From Isoetes taiwanensis (Eukaryota > Streptophyta > Lycopodiopsida > Isoetales > Isoetaceae), in NCBI GenBank assembly GCA_021234155.1, contig JAJEKV010000032.1, forward strand, positions 6,418,736 through 6,482,735: a stretch of 64,000 bases of DNA, written 5' to 3'. The notes beneath the pieces are model-generated. The model did not search any database. It saw nothing but the letters and a program-made list of their open reading frames with translations, and had not been told where the DNA came from. Both the position numbers and the translations under genes were made by a program. Shown here piece by piece: positions 1-11,561 of the stretch; within the stretch, counting starts at the first letter, position 1, and the number at the start of each line of letters is the position of its first letter.

Positions 1-295
1 ATAACGGACATGCGCCAGTGCACTAGGTATGGGGTAACAAGAACATAGCTAACAGACAAAATTCAAAAATATTTTGTACCTGTTTAGAGCATGTGCGCCG
101 GCGCACTAGGCCTGGGATCAGAGTTTTAACGTATCTTGCTACCTTGCTACCTGTTTCAGAGTATGTGTGCCGGCGCCCTAGGCCTGGGTTAACGCTTTCA
201 AAATACCTTGCTACCTGTTTCAGAGCATGTGCGCCGGCGCACTAGACCTAGAATAGGGGTTTTAAAATATCTTGCCACCTGTTTCAGAGAATGGG
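1..295. repeat. Degenerate tandem repeat with GCGCCGGCGC core
   Basis: Four imperfect units share ATGTGCGCCGGCGCACTAGG (starting near 9, 91, 163 and 227), each followed by a CCTGGG stretch, an AT-rich spacer and CTACCTGTTTCAGAG. Spacing is 64-82 bp, so the units differ by indels. The core GCGCCGGCGC is self-complementary. The array may extend left of the window. No coding role is seen. Confidence 0.8.
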
Positions 296-298
296 CCA

Positions 299-320
299 AA
301 ATTTGTTTGCAAACAAATTT
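299..320. repeat. Perfect 22-bp palindrome
   Basis: The sequence centred on TTTGCAAA is identical to its own reverse complement over 22 bases (half-site AAATTTGTTTG). It lies just right of the tandem repeat. It could be a short cruciform or an element junction; no function is assigned. Confidence 0.7.
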
Positions 321-2080
321 CCGTTGAGCATAAGCTATCAAGAAAAAAAAAAGATGCGATTGAACACAAAAAAGGCGTCCAAGAGATAAAGCTTTCCCTT
401 GCATCGTTATATCGAGTTGAAAAAAACGTCATTTTCATTTCAGTTAGGCTTTCTCTTATATCATTATCATTATTATTATATCAAGTTGCAAATTTTGTGA
501 ATATTTTATATATGAAGTTCCTTTAGCTTACACTAGAAAAATATTTTTTTTCCTTGAATGGGCACCAAGGTCAACGCCCATCTTTATGATACGTTAAATG
601 ACCTCCCTATTAAAAAGTCATATTGCCTATAAAAAGTACCATAGTGAACAATACTATCTTACATCCAACAACCAAGTGAACAATATTGCCTTGCATCCAA
701 CATGCAACGTTATAAATTGTTATAAATGTCGCTTTTTCAAAATGTTATAAATTGGTGGCTTGGAAAAGTTAGTCTTGACCGCCTTAGGCTTTGGATTGCA
801 TGGTCGCATCAAAGACTGAGCAGATGGGATAAGTTAAAAGATGGAGACAATGTAGCAAGTGCAACTCAAATACTAAACACCAATCTATCTCAATCTACGC
901 ATGTCGATTGGCTATCTAAACAAGATGACATTGTTATAATGCATGTTTACAGAAGCATCATAAAAAGGGCAAATTGCAAAGCGCTCATAAGGAACATGGT
1001 TTTGTTGGAGTAGAACCATGGTTTGTACTTTAATACGAAGGAATAACACTCCATTGTGTAGTTAACATTGCATACTAGAATTTGGCTGATGCATGTCAAT
1101 TATGAGAAAACCATCAAACAATTTTAAAATGGACCAGGGACAACAACATTAATATTGGGGAAGGATATGCAATCCATCGTCTAGATCAGGGGGCTCACTA
1201 ATGGTGTAGAGTTAGGCTTGGTACATCAGCTAAATACGTTATACGTTTTCATGATGCCGCCTATGTTGTACAAGAATACGAGGTGCCTCCAGAAGACCAA
1301 GCTATTACAAGAATTGAACCATGTAAGACCATGTAATATAAGTAAGATGCCAAGGAAGAATTAAATCCAATGGTCGAAGATGCAATGCTGAGATTAACTA
1401 AGTTTGTAATAAGTCCACCATTGCATTATGTTTCATTGGATGACAGAAAGCCAATGGAAGAAAGATCACATATAAGTGCAATATATTTGTATTGGCTTTT
1501 GAAAATATATATTCACGCCTACTTGACCAACATATTCGTCCATATGACTAAGGACATGAAGAAATTGAACTATTTTAGTAGAGGGATCAATCCTCGCAAC
1601 TCGTTGCCCTCAAAGAGACTGTAGAAATCTTCTTGCTAATGGCTCCTCCCACTCCATGGAATGCTTTGAAAATGTATAAATAGAAGAAGTAAGCTTTGCA
1701 TAGATGCAGTTCAGGCCTCAACATGTTTTACAACTGTATTTCCACTTGTTTTTTGTTATTTATCGTCATGATTTGTATTAGTTACTAAGGTGCATTCAAG
1801 CTAAATGACAAGAGTAAATTGGGCAATAATTCATTCTACTGCATAGTAAAATTTAAATAGATTCTTGTAAAAACCCTCTATGTCCTCTTCAAAAAAACCC
1901 TCCAAAAAAAAATCCCCGGGCCCTGGCGCACTCTGTGAGAGGTGGAGCTCCATTAGGTCACTTTTTGTCCAATTTAATTAAAACAAATTACATATGCTAT
2001 CAATACCACTGTAACAAAGGCATTATGAGAGTTTGCAACTCAAATTTAACAACTTTTATGTTACAAATTTTTTTTATGTT
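321..2080 (+). other. AT-rich stretch with unidentified ORF remnants
   Basis: Two open stretches (726-1013, 95 codons; 1370-1624, 84 codons) lie on the plus strand, separated by sequence with stops in all frames. Around 1190-1330 one frame gives a short protein-like run (RLGTSAKYVIRFHDAAYVV). I recognise no family. The pieces may be exons or fragments of one decayed transposon gene. The rest (321-725, 1014-1369, 1625-2080) is AT-rich with homopolymer runs and shows nothing else I can support. Confidence 0.3.
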
Positions 2081-2086
2081 CAATGC

Positions 2087-3230
2087 TTAACAATCTTCCT
2101 TCTTTATGAATCTTGCCAGCTTCATATCTCTGGGCATACACGTGACTCTCTTCACATGAAGAGCACATGCTAGCGAGTCTTCAAAATGTTGCACCTGCTT
2201 TTGTTTCGTTGCCTCCTGTAATGTGAGCAACATGTCGTCTGTTACTCGCTTCTCCTTGTCGAATTCTTGCAAGATCTCGTGGGCCAGTCTTACAAATGCG
2301 GCTCTCGGGATCTCCAGTGCCGAATCTCCAGAGCAGCTTTGGCGAAGTACGAGTCCATCTTCCGCATCATGGCCTTCTTTGGAGGTACGGGTCTCTTCGG
2401 GGACGGCTTCAAGGTGTTATCTTTGGTTGGCCTTCCTCCTTCCACGTACCTAACCTTGTGCTCCTCGTAGTACTTAGAGTTCGCCGCATACATCTTCATA
2501 TACTCCTTGTACTCTCTCAACTTCTTCTTGTAATCTCGCTCGTGCTTGAGTATATACGACTCCCGTGCCTGCTTGTGCTGCATCATATCTGTAGCTGGTT
2601 TCAGCCATGCCAGGTAGGGAGGTGGGGCTGCAACTTCCTGATTGTCGGGATTGGAAGGTCCCATCCCTTCTGTCTAGCGAGGTATCCTCCAAGCGTCATC
2701 GTTCGAGTTTGTGTCTGAGGAGGACGATGCTGGTCTGTCGGGCTCCCTCTCTGTTATTTTCACCCCTTTGCTAGGTGTCTTCTTCGTTTTCCTCTGGGGT
2801 TTCTTTGGGGGAGCTGGGTCCTTTCCCTTCTCTTCTCTATGATTCAGCAGTTCCGCCTTCTCTGCAAGTCTTCTTCTCTTGGCTTTCCCCTTCTTCTTGC
2901 TGATTTTCCTGGAACTGACGGGCCAACTTCTCTGCGATTGCAGGGTTTTCCTCGTCATCCTCCCCGTCCCCATCCTCCTGGTTCACCGGGTTCTCTTGCT
3001 GATCAGGGTTCTATTGGTGACCTTGTTGATCCTGATCTTGCCCATTCTCCCTCCTGTTCTCGCTCCTCCTCCTGGTTCTCACGGTTTATTTAGTCTGAAT
3101 TTGGATTTTGGGTTTCTTCATTTTTTGCCCGTTCTCGAGCTTCCCTCGCCTTCTGTTTGGCGGCGAGCAGCTGGATGGTTGTCGATCCGTCCTCCATAAC
3201 CATTCGAGCAGTCTGTTTAGTGCAGGCCAT
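2087..3230 (-). pseudogene. Histone H3-like protein gene, broken; H3 tail with Met at position 9
   Basis: The start ATG at 3228-3230 (minus) opens a 46-codon stretch beginning MACTKQTARMV, collinear with the H3 tail ARTKQTARK: Lys4 kept, Arg2 to Cys, Lys9 to Met. Exactly ten residues then precede QL, as in H3, followed by a run rich in Ala, Lys and Arg. The far end (2087-2320) matches the H3 alpha2-alpha3 region: LQEATKQKQVQHFED, then ALHVKRVTCMPRDMKLARFI, ending in TAA at 2087. Upstream, AALEIRHWRS at about 2310-2340 resembles the H3 alphaN helix. Between tail and fold lies a linker of some 280 residues: acidic/Gln-rich, then Lys-rich, then a Lys/Tyr/Glu-rich likely coiled coil. The frame is broken: TAA at 3090-3092, shifts near 3080, 2880 and 2300, and TAG at 2674-2676 and about 3010. 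Introns could explain some breaks, but I see no convincing splice sites. Identity as H3-derived is firm; function and transposon origin are inferred. Confidence 0.72.
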
Positions 3231-3328
3231 GTTTTGAAATAATACAGCCTTCCGAGCGCGCCTAAAGATCGCCTTGTTGGTCGGAGCACAGAAAGCTGGA
3301 GGGGTATGGTGAGAATGAAGAACCCTAA

Positions 3329-3346
3329 AGGTCTATATATATGTCT
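3329..3346 (-). promoter_or_regulatory. TATA-box promoter of the H3-like gene
   Basis: On the minus strand ACATATATATAGACC lies about 105 bp upstream of the ATG at 3230. It would place a start site near 3300 and give a leader of about 70 nt. No H3-type CCGATC or octamer elements were noticed. Prediction from position and motif only. Confidence 0.4.
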
Positions 3347-3429
3347 AGAGGTTTAGGGGTCCCGACCTGCAATTTTATGTTATCCCATTATTTAAAAATT
3401 AGCATTTGCTAGATTAAGATATTAGGTGT

Positions 3430-4700
3430 TTGGGGTCTGGGTTCGGGAACTCCTGCAAGACAGCCCTCTGTGAGGACCCTTGGATCTAACAGGAGAATCC
3501 GGGGACTATGTCACGCGGGATTTGCAAGAAAACAAAGGAAGGGAAAAGAAAACAAAAGAACAATGAGACAACAATAATAAGCTTCCTTGATGTCAATGAT
3601 GATGATACATGAACTCTCGCAACTGAGAGAAAACTGAAGTGAGACAAGACTCAAAACTCATCTAAAAACTCATGTGCTAGCTCTACTCATATATATAGTA
3701 CAATGGCCTTTGGCCCAATATAGACACTCTGACTGATTTCGGTGCCGACTCACGGAAGGAGGCCCGATTCTGAGGAATCTTTGGCGGTGCCTCTGAAAAG
3801 CCTGAAATCACTGGACCCGACGCGGGGCGGTGACGGGCCGCCACTTGTCCACCGCCTCTTGTTGGCGCCGGGGCGTGGTCTTAGTCTGCGTGGTCCGCTT
3901 GGTCTTCTGGCGAGCCTTTGACGATGACTCCACGCTGATTGTGGATCCTTGGACTTGACTTGGTCCGTCAGATGCATGAATAGTCGTACCGGGAGGCACT
4001 GGGACTAACCTCCCACCAAACGACACTCTCCGAAGGAAAGGAGGAAGGGGCTTCTCGAGGGGGGAAACCAGTTAGATCGAAAGTGGTCCTCACGGGAATG
4101 AGGACGGGTGCCATTATGGGGCAATGAGGTCCTGGCGTGTTTGAAGGGCGTCAGGAGTGTTGAGCCCAAGGGCAGGATTAGCATCAATGAGGAAGTGAGA
4201 GTGCACCATGTCTTCGAGGGCAGCATGGGCGTCCGAAGGAACAAACCGCACTCCATGAGAAGATGGTCACGGAGACCGAAGGCACCGACGTTGGCATTCG
4301 GGTTGCAAAGAAAAGATAGGGACGCCACGCCGATTTAAAGAGCTTACCGGGATGCATCATTCTAAGATGAAACCCGGCGGTGTCTTGAAGGGTGCGGTGA
4401 GGTGGCGGCATTCTGCAAGAAGGTATCAAGGCCATGAAGAGCATCAGCAGGCCATTGCCAACCACGCTCATTAGCAATATAGAGCCAATTCTCAGTAGTG
4501 TCCAAGGTGGCATTATCCTCCCAATCAGAGCGTCGGACAAATCGGGGATCCCACCGGAGATCCGTCGAGATCTGAGGCGGAGTCGACCCAGCGTGTCCAT
4601 CCATGACCTTCGTCCAAAAAGGAAGACGCCAGTCAGAAGAGAGGAACCGTGGGCGTGGAGGGACTCCTAAGGAAGCATATGGAGAGGGAAGCATGCCCGT
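3430..4700 (-). other. Decayed coding-like sequence, minus strand, family unknown
   Basis: Segments with coding character occur on the minus strand at 3750-4026 and 4005-4694. One frame near 4362-4694 contains WEDNATLDTTENWLYIANE and continues towards WQWPADALHGLD; a neighbouring frame at about 4130-4260 has DAHAALEDMVHSHFLID. The reading frame changes several times, so this is a remnant. 3430-3740 is A-rich and ends with ATATATATAG, possibly part of a long terminal repeat. I do not recognise the family. Confidence 0.3.
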
Positions 4701-6290
4701 GTGTGTGTGTGACGTCCCCTACTCGTATACGGTGCACTCATCGTATACAAACAGGAGTTCATCCCCTATACCAGCTCCACGCTGATACAAGGCCCTCCAC
4801 ACATCACTGCAATCCAGTGGGAAGAATGAAGGTGTCATTTACCCTGTCTCCCTCAGGGCCTACCTAGCTGCGGAAGCGTAAACATATGTAAGTACATATA
4901 CATCAAAGCACATCATGACCATCTCGAAGGATGGCTCACCACATATCTGCATAGACAAAGATCAGCACAATACAAAGGAAGTTCCTACCCAAGGCTCAGA
5001 CACAGGGATAGACTGACAAGCTTGGGCCTCCAGAGTTCATTGCAGACAGAATCATGACAATGGATTGGGCTGGCACAAGAACATGGCATTGGGTTGTCCA
5101 CTCCATCCGCCCCTCCTGTGCACACTTTGCAGAGTAGGTTGAAAAGTGTTGGGACCTGACTGTAGCCCGCCGGGTGCATAGCCAAAGGGGCTATTCCTGG
5201 GTTACATCTCCCCAGTCCCGATGGGGCGGTAGGGATCACTCCCTCCGAGGAGATCTACATCTTGACCCAAGGTGACTAGAGGGCCCTTGCCCGACTTAAC
5301 CCACTGGAAGGTGAACTCCACCCCCGCGGGTGTCGAGCCCATGCCTTACCCACACTCGGTGGCAAGCCATTAGACCTAGTCACTCGATCCCGGTAGGCCT
5401 TACACACCGAGGAGGGATCGGTCAAGGGTCGAGAACACGAACCTCATTCTAAGCCCGGTCGCCCCTTCACCCACAACCCGGTGGGGTTCTTGTACACAGG
5501 CGAAATCTAGTAATGCACTAAGAGGGACTAACTAGGAGCATCATCTACTAAGCTTTAAGTCTCTACCCCCCTTCCCCATACAATGAGTTCACAGATTCCA
5601 TCCGTCCATCATATCAACATAATAAATAATAAAGAACTAATCTATCTCATAGAGTTAGGTTCTTTAGTTAGGTCAATCTCGGGATCTACTTGGCTGCTAG
5701 GGGTGATCTAATAGGCTAAACCTACTGATTGAAGAATTTTGGAGTAAGGTTTATGCTATTTGATCGACCAAATACGATCCCCTGGTTCCTCCTCTCGATC
5801 CAAAGGTGTCCATGTCTACATTACGCTTGAAATGCGGTCGAGGAGGGGCGATCGACAAAGGCTGGGGCGCACGGACAGATCGTGGGAGTTAGAATTGACT
5901 CCTCAACCGCGCGAATCGGAGCTCGGAAGGTCTGTGTGCGAAAAGGGAAAGTTAGGGTTTGGTGCCTTATGTAGGCTATCAGTTAGGTTTAGGGTTTCCA
6001 TGACCCTTGGTCTACCTTTAATGGGTTAAAGGTCTAAAAGTGCGCACATTGCTAAGTGTGCGCACCATTGCAAGTTGCCCCCTAGGGCGCCCTTGCTTGG
6101 GTACACGCGTCGGTATTACACGTCGATTGGGGCCGATAATGTCGCAGCGTGGCGGTAAAGATATAGTATACGTCACGGGGCCGTGGTATCTTTGTCTTTG
6201 GAACGTCACATTCTCCCCACCTTGAAATGATGCTGTCCGCAGCATCGTGGGTCTCCCCATCTTGGAATCTTCCTAACTTGCAATCAACCT
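4700..6290. other. Probable LTR-retrotransposon non-coding sequence
   Basis: No supported gene. The segment is moderately GC-rich and ends near 6210-6260 with TTCTCCCCACCTTGAAATG and a 'gtctccccatcttggaatc' stretch, which resembles the 3' region of plant Gypsy elements. No matching LTR pair or target duplication was found, so this is a weak assignment from composition and phrase-level resemblance. Confidence 0.3.
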
Positions 6291-6493
6291 GATGCATACG
6301 ATATACTACTAGAATACTTACACATTTATTAAGATTACCTTAAGGTAATATTTTTAATTCATTATTACGCCATTACATTACCAAATAACTTGTCAATTCG
6401 TAACTTCTATTAAAACAAGGTACTTATTAGTTTCCGTTATCACAACATTTAGTTTATCACAATTTAACACTTTCATATACAATTATTATTTAA

Positions 6494-6830
6494 GGTACTC
6501 TTCATTCCTTGCAACACATTCCAACAAAATTTGTGTTGCAAGTCTTCACCTATAAAATCAGTATTAATTTTACAATATCTATAATTATATACTTACTATC
6601 TTAATTATCGAATTACTCTAAGGTAATGTTTAAGACATTCTTGTACTATTTCATTACCCAATTAACTTATCACCTCATAACTTAATCCACATAAGGTAAT
6701 TATTAACCTTACTTAATAAAACATTTAAGTTTATAAAAGTTTATCAATTTAATACAAAATTTACACTTTTAAGGTACTCTTCATCCCTTGCAACACATTA
6801 TAACGAAATTTGTGTTGCAAGTCTTCGTCT
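6494..6830. repeat. Two direct repeats, each with an internal hairpin
   Basis: 'aaggtactcttcattccttg' with the following 40 bases at 6494-6550 recurs nearly unchanged at 6770-6830. Each copy holds inverted arms CTTGCAACACA and TGTGTTGCAAG. About 220 bp of AT-rich sequence separates the copies. Confidence 0.65.
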
Positions 6831-7298
6831 TCGACCTCCTTGCCCTCGGGAGCTCTATCGACTGCAGGTCGACCCACGTTATTACCATTTTAATTATTAA
6901 TAAAATTTTGGTTATATGGTGACCACCCACCTATCTACTTGGATGCATGGCTGATCTCGTAGGAAGAGGGTGAATCTTCCATTATGGCCGTGGAGGCAGG
7001 CGCCCTATATGCCTATATGCCGCTCATGCCTACACCCTAGTTGCCCGGCGTGGAGGATAGGTCCTTCAGGTATATGGGCGTGAAGGCCGATTCCTCCTAT
7101 CAAAGCATATATGGGGCTAGAGGTGCTTTTCCTATCAATGCATTCTGAATGACCTCCTTTCTCTCGAGGTCGTCTACTTAGTGGAGCAGTAGACTTTCTA
7201 ATCTACCTTCCACTCATCTAAGCGGAAATGCGGTCATGCCTACATTGACATTACACCACGCCCTAGAGATCACCGTAGTAATCTCATCATCGGTTACA

Positions 7299-7333
7299 AC
7301 GCATGCAACCCTTATCTCATAGGTTGCATGCGT
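7299..7333. repeat. Perfect 12-bp inverted repeat, 11-nt loop
   Basis: ACGCATGCAACC at 7299-7310 is exactly complementary to GGTTGCATGCGT at 7322-7333. The next bases are not T-rich, so it does not look like a terminator. Function unknown. Confidence 0.65.
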
Positions 7334-8257
7334 AGATTATACTTAACTACACATGAAATTAATCTAGACACAAATCGACATGCCTGAGCCGATTTTTGCT
7401 GGCTCCTTTAATGCATGTGATTAACATAATTACCCCTAACGTAATATTTATGAATTAACATTATCATAGCATCGGATACATTACTTCCGATAGTACAATT
7501 ATATTTACTCTAAGCTTTACAATATTTTTTTGATCGCGATTATTTAAACAATAACCCTGATTTTAGACCTATTGTTACATAGAGAAGGTTTTAATTATCA
7601 TACACAAGAATTAGATGTGCTTCTTATTCTCTTCCTTGGGTCTTGCATTACCCTTGGAATTATATCCCTAAGATGCACTTAAGTATATCCGAATTCTATT
7701 TTCTATTTATATTTATAAGGACCCCGAGATCATATAGCTATCCTTGGAAGGAATTTCATCCTTGCGAAGGATTAATTAACATGCTACCTCCATTATCCTT
7801 GTTATTTAACTTATTTCGGTATGATACATATACGTACAGTAATTTCTATGCAATTATTAGGATCTATATTTAACTTATCTATAAGATACATTAAAGCTTA
7901 TAATGCATGCACACGCCTTACCTAAGGCTAGAATGCATCCACCCATTGAGCCGACGTCGAGTAATTTGGAGATGACTTGGTCGTTGCGTTGCTCCCATAG
8001 TTTTGCTCCACTTCATTGGTGTAGTTAGCTACTACTTCGGTCTCGCACGTTGAAGGCCTCTTGAACATTAAGGTATCTATCTAGCTTACGCTCTATTCGC
8101 TTCGGCCATTGCCAGAGTGAACTCTATTCTACGGGTCGGTCAATTCGATGCAAGTACGTTCAATCATAAGATTGAGCCCTCCCACTTTCCTCGAAAAGAA
8201 AATGGTCCTGCACCCCTTCAATGACGCTGTACACAACGTCATATCTATTCTCTCCCC

Positions 8258-8686
8258 TTAAGAGGTTATATGCTTCTTACTTAGCAAGCAACAAAGAGGG
8301 GAAATATTCTGCTTTGATAACAATAGGGTCATCGTCAGTACGACCAATCCTCGAAGGGTATCCCACATCATGTCCTCTCCACCACCATCCTCGACATCAT
8401 CTAAATCAATATCAGGTAATTCTTGAAGAGCGTGCAACATATCGAGCATCGGCTCGTTACGAAAGACTTCGTTCTCGGGTTCGTCAATAGTTTCATCCTC
8501 TTCATATTGATCGTATGCAATATCTTCATATTGGTGCGCTCTGGCTTGAAATTCACGACGATAGGTTTCCCTTTGCCTATAACTTAGAACTAATGGATCG
8601 GGATGGAGACTGCTCTGAATGAGTTCATTAAACAGGAGTAATGTATTAAACATCATGTCAAATAATGTAATAAGTATAAAATACAT
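8258..8686 (-). other. Acidic 142-codon ORF beside a tRNA-primer-site-like motif
   Basis: A minus-strand ORF encodes an acidic protein (ELPDIDLDDVED, QYEEDETIDEPENE). On the same strand at about 8308-8323, TTGTTATCAAAGC is close to the initiator-Met primer-binding site of plant LTR elements (TGGTATCAAAGC). The ORF could be LTR/leader sequence read by chance or a decayed accessory gene. Homology not recognised. Confidence 0.25.
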
Positions 8687-9639
8687 ACAACCATCTGCAT
8701 AGACTCACGAATGACAAAAAACATATTTAAAAAAAAAACTCTTTATTCCTTTTTTTTTAGTACAACAATACTATTGTTCCATCTCAAATGGGAGAGGTCT
8801 ATCATAGCGATAGTTGATGAATAACTCATCTCCAATGTTTATGCTTTTAATATGTAGCATAATAACAGGGGGTTTTCTTTGTGTTTTTGTACGCTTTTCA
8901 CAAAGGTTTTCCTAAGATTTCATGGCGTATTCGAATAGATGTACTAATGCGTACATCTAGAGTGCATCATTTCTTAGTCGTTGATTTAGCTTGTTTTTTC
9001 CAATGGTCCAACATCCAAGGGCTCACAACAAAAGCCCTCTTTTTATTTTAGGGGCTGAACATGCAAGCCTCGTGATAGCATTTTAGGGCACGAAACAAGG
9101 CTTGCAAATCTGCAAAGGGGATTAGCAAGATAAGGTTACAGTTGTGAATATGCATCTCAATCTTTGGCTTGATCACGGGGCATAAAAATAAGAGTTATAG
9201 TAAAGATACGTGCACTAAAAAAATTACAAGGGATTCAAAGATAAACAGAGTTCATGTTTGGCATTGGCCGAGTTGGTTTAGAGTCGGATCCTGCTCTCAC
9301 GAACTAGCAAAGTACTTTCGATTACTTTCGAGTCGGCAATGATTTCACAAGTTTTATTGAATTTTAGAGATATTTGCAGGTCGATTCAAGGCAGGTCGGT
9401 TTGATTCTTGTGGATTTATAGATATTTTCTTTTGGCCGATTCTTGCTGTGGCGTTTGTCTTATCCATGTTTGCTTTATTGCATTTGTCTTCTTTTGCTTA
9501 TAACCGTTGGGCTATCGCTTACGCTTTCATGTTGTCATCTGCGCTAAAAAGTTACTTGCTCCTAAGGCGACAGAAGGGGTCTTTGTGAAGAAAAAAATCT
9601 TGAAGCAAATGTATGGACGCGTCTAGGGGGCGGATTTGC
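8687..9639. other. No recognisable feature
   Basis: AT-rich sequence with poly-A and poly-T runs near 8730-8760. No ORF, RNA gene or repeat structure that I can support. Confidence 0.5.
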
Positions 9640-10401
9640 TGCAAAAAGTCATGGTGGAGGGTAAGAATCAGAGAAAAGTTCCATATTTCATGATGTAGAA
9701 TTTTGCATGTAGAATTTTGCCCCCTCTGTTATATGGAGAAACTGGCTATAGCGATTCTGGGCTGTATAATTCGTTTAAAGGCATAAGAAAAGGCATTTCG
9801 TTGCTTAGAGGGATTGAAAGCAATGGTTGTCCTGTCATGCTGTTGCTTTGCTAGCCATAAGGCTTTTGGCAGTGGTGCTGGCGGTAAGAGACGTGATCAC
9901 AAAGCGTGGCTGTGAGTTTTGAGCCTGAGGCAGTAATATTATATCTGTAAGTCTAAGTTTGAGGCAGTAGCTATTTACAAATCTGGTTGCCATTTTAAGC
10001 TTGTTGATGACGATTTTGGTTGCAAAAAGTCATGGTGGAGGGTAAGAATCAGAGAAAAGTTCCATATTTCATGATGTAGAATTTTGCATGTAGAATTTCG
10101 CCCCCTCTGTTATATGGAGAAACTGGCTATAGCGATTCTGGGCTGTATAATTCGTTTAAAGGCATAAGAAAAGGCATTTCGTTGCTTAGAGGGATTGAAA
10201 GCAATGGTTGTCCTGTCATGCTGTTGCTTTGCTAGCCATAAGGCTTTTGGCAGTGGTGCTGGCAGTAAGAGACGTGATCACAATGCGTGGCTGTGAGTTT
10301 TGAGCCTGAGGCAGTAATATTATATCTGTAAGTCTAAGTTTGAGGCAGTAGCTATTTACAAATCTGGTTGCCATTTTAAGTTTGTTGATGACGATTTTGG
10401 T
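9640..10401. repeat. 381-bp tandem duplication, two near-identical copies
   Basis: TGCAAAAAGTCATGGTGGAG begins at 9640 and again at 10021. The copies run 9640-10020 and 10021-10401 with only a handful of differences (for example gaattttgcc/gaatttcgcc, ggcggtaag/ggcagtaag), so the duplication is recent. No coding capacity is shared. Confidence 0.92.
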
Positions 10402-10464
10402 TGAAGTTGAATTGTGGTTGATTCAAGATTGTGGTTGTTTTGTTCGAAATCCATATTCTAATAG

Positions 10465-10830
10465 TTGCAGGTGGATTCTTCTTCTAGCACCTTACTATTT
10501 CTCATGCACATAAAATGTCGGCCCACAGCCAATGTTGACAGGAAGCTTGTAGCAAATGTTGTAAAATGGAATAATTTCTGTTGCATATCAGGCCACAGTG
10601 AGAAAATGTTGCTGGTTGTTATTACCAGAAGTACCTGTGAGAGGCTCTCTCTTCTTATTTTTGGAAGTAACTACATGATGTTATTCTGTAGCTTATATAA
10701 TGGATTACAACTCGTTCTTCTAGCAGCTTGCCATTGCTCATGCATATAAACATCGGCCCACAGCCAATGTTGACAGGAATTCCTTCTGCAGACAATGTTG
10801 TCAGGAATTCCTTCTGCCAAAGCCTTTAGT
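10465..10830. repeat. Diverged duplicated segment with GCCAATGTTGACAGGAA
   Basis: About 80 bp at 10475-10555 ('ttcttctagcaccttac' through 'cggcccacagccaatgttga') recurs at 10714-10785. 'caatgttgtcaggaattcct' then repeats once more at 10793-10812. Only this short repeat family is supported. Confidence 0.55.
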
Positions 10831-11299
10831 TGTCTCGTGCAGACAATGATATATATAATCATGTAAATGTGGTAAACTAATATTACCATAGATGTATGGA
10901 AATTGAGGCATATCCTATCCTGCTGCAACTTTTTCCTTGTAGAAGTAGGCTTTGTATTTGTGCTTCTAGTTCATCCGAGAATTTACTTTTGCTCAGGCAC
11001 CTTGGATAGCCTTATGAATTGGATAGCCTTATGAATATGAGTGGTATGTTGTGGTAACTAGCATATAATACATATTCATACATAATCATGTAAATGCGGA
11101 TAAAGGAACATTGCCATACATCATACGAGTTTTGCATGTTTTACATGTTCTTACGTATGTTTGCTTTTTTTAGGGCCCGAAGGGCCCAAAATTTTTTTAG
11201 TATAACAACCAACACATAACTACCCTTAACATTAATTAACACAACCATTGAGTCCCACACATTTAAATTAAAATCCCCCTTGAACCCCCTTTGGTTTGG

Positions 11300-11561
11300 G
11301 TGCATATTCACACGGGGGGTGACGTAGGGCAGCGAGAGCCTTTATATTTATATTTTGCACGTACAAAATCAACACTATATAGTATTTTGCTTGAAATCTT
11401 ATAGTATTTTGCAAATCTTGTTATACAGTATAGCAAAATTTGTACTTGCATACCCCACAAACGAGGAACTTTACGTACGGTATAGATTAAGGAATAAGGG
11501 GTGAATATGCCTATCCAACAGCTCTCGTTGCCCGGAGTCACCCCCCCGTGTGAATATGCAC
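11300..11561. mobile_element. 262-bp MITE with 40-bp terminal inverted repeats
   Basis: GTGCATATTCACACGGGG at 11300 is the reverse complement of the end at 11561 (CCCCGTGTGAATATGCAC). The arms pair over about 40 bp (11300-11339 and 11522-11561) at roughly 85-90%. It sits exactly where the SET-like reading frame loses homology. Target duplication is not clear, so the superfamily is not assigned. Confidence 0.75.

Larger units (their letters stand above)
6290..8257. other. AT-rich non-coding sequence, transposon-like
   Basis: No gene is supported. It contains a pair of about 60-bp direct repeats (6494-6550 and 6770-6830) and a perfect hairpin at 7299-7333, both listed separately. Composition differs from the flanks. 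It may be internal or LTR sequence of a decayed retroelement on the minus strand. Confidence 0.35.

Noticed and set aside
2087-3230. Ordinary replication-dependent histone H3 gene
   Set aside because: The linker is about ten times too long, the fold is diverged, and several stops and frame changes interrupt it.
11308-11561. C-terminal extension of the SET-like ORF
   Set aside because: This part of the ORF is translated MITE sequence, as shown by its inverted repeat ends.
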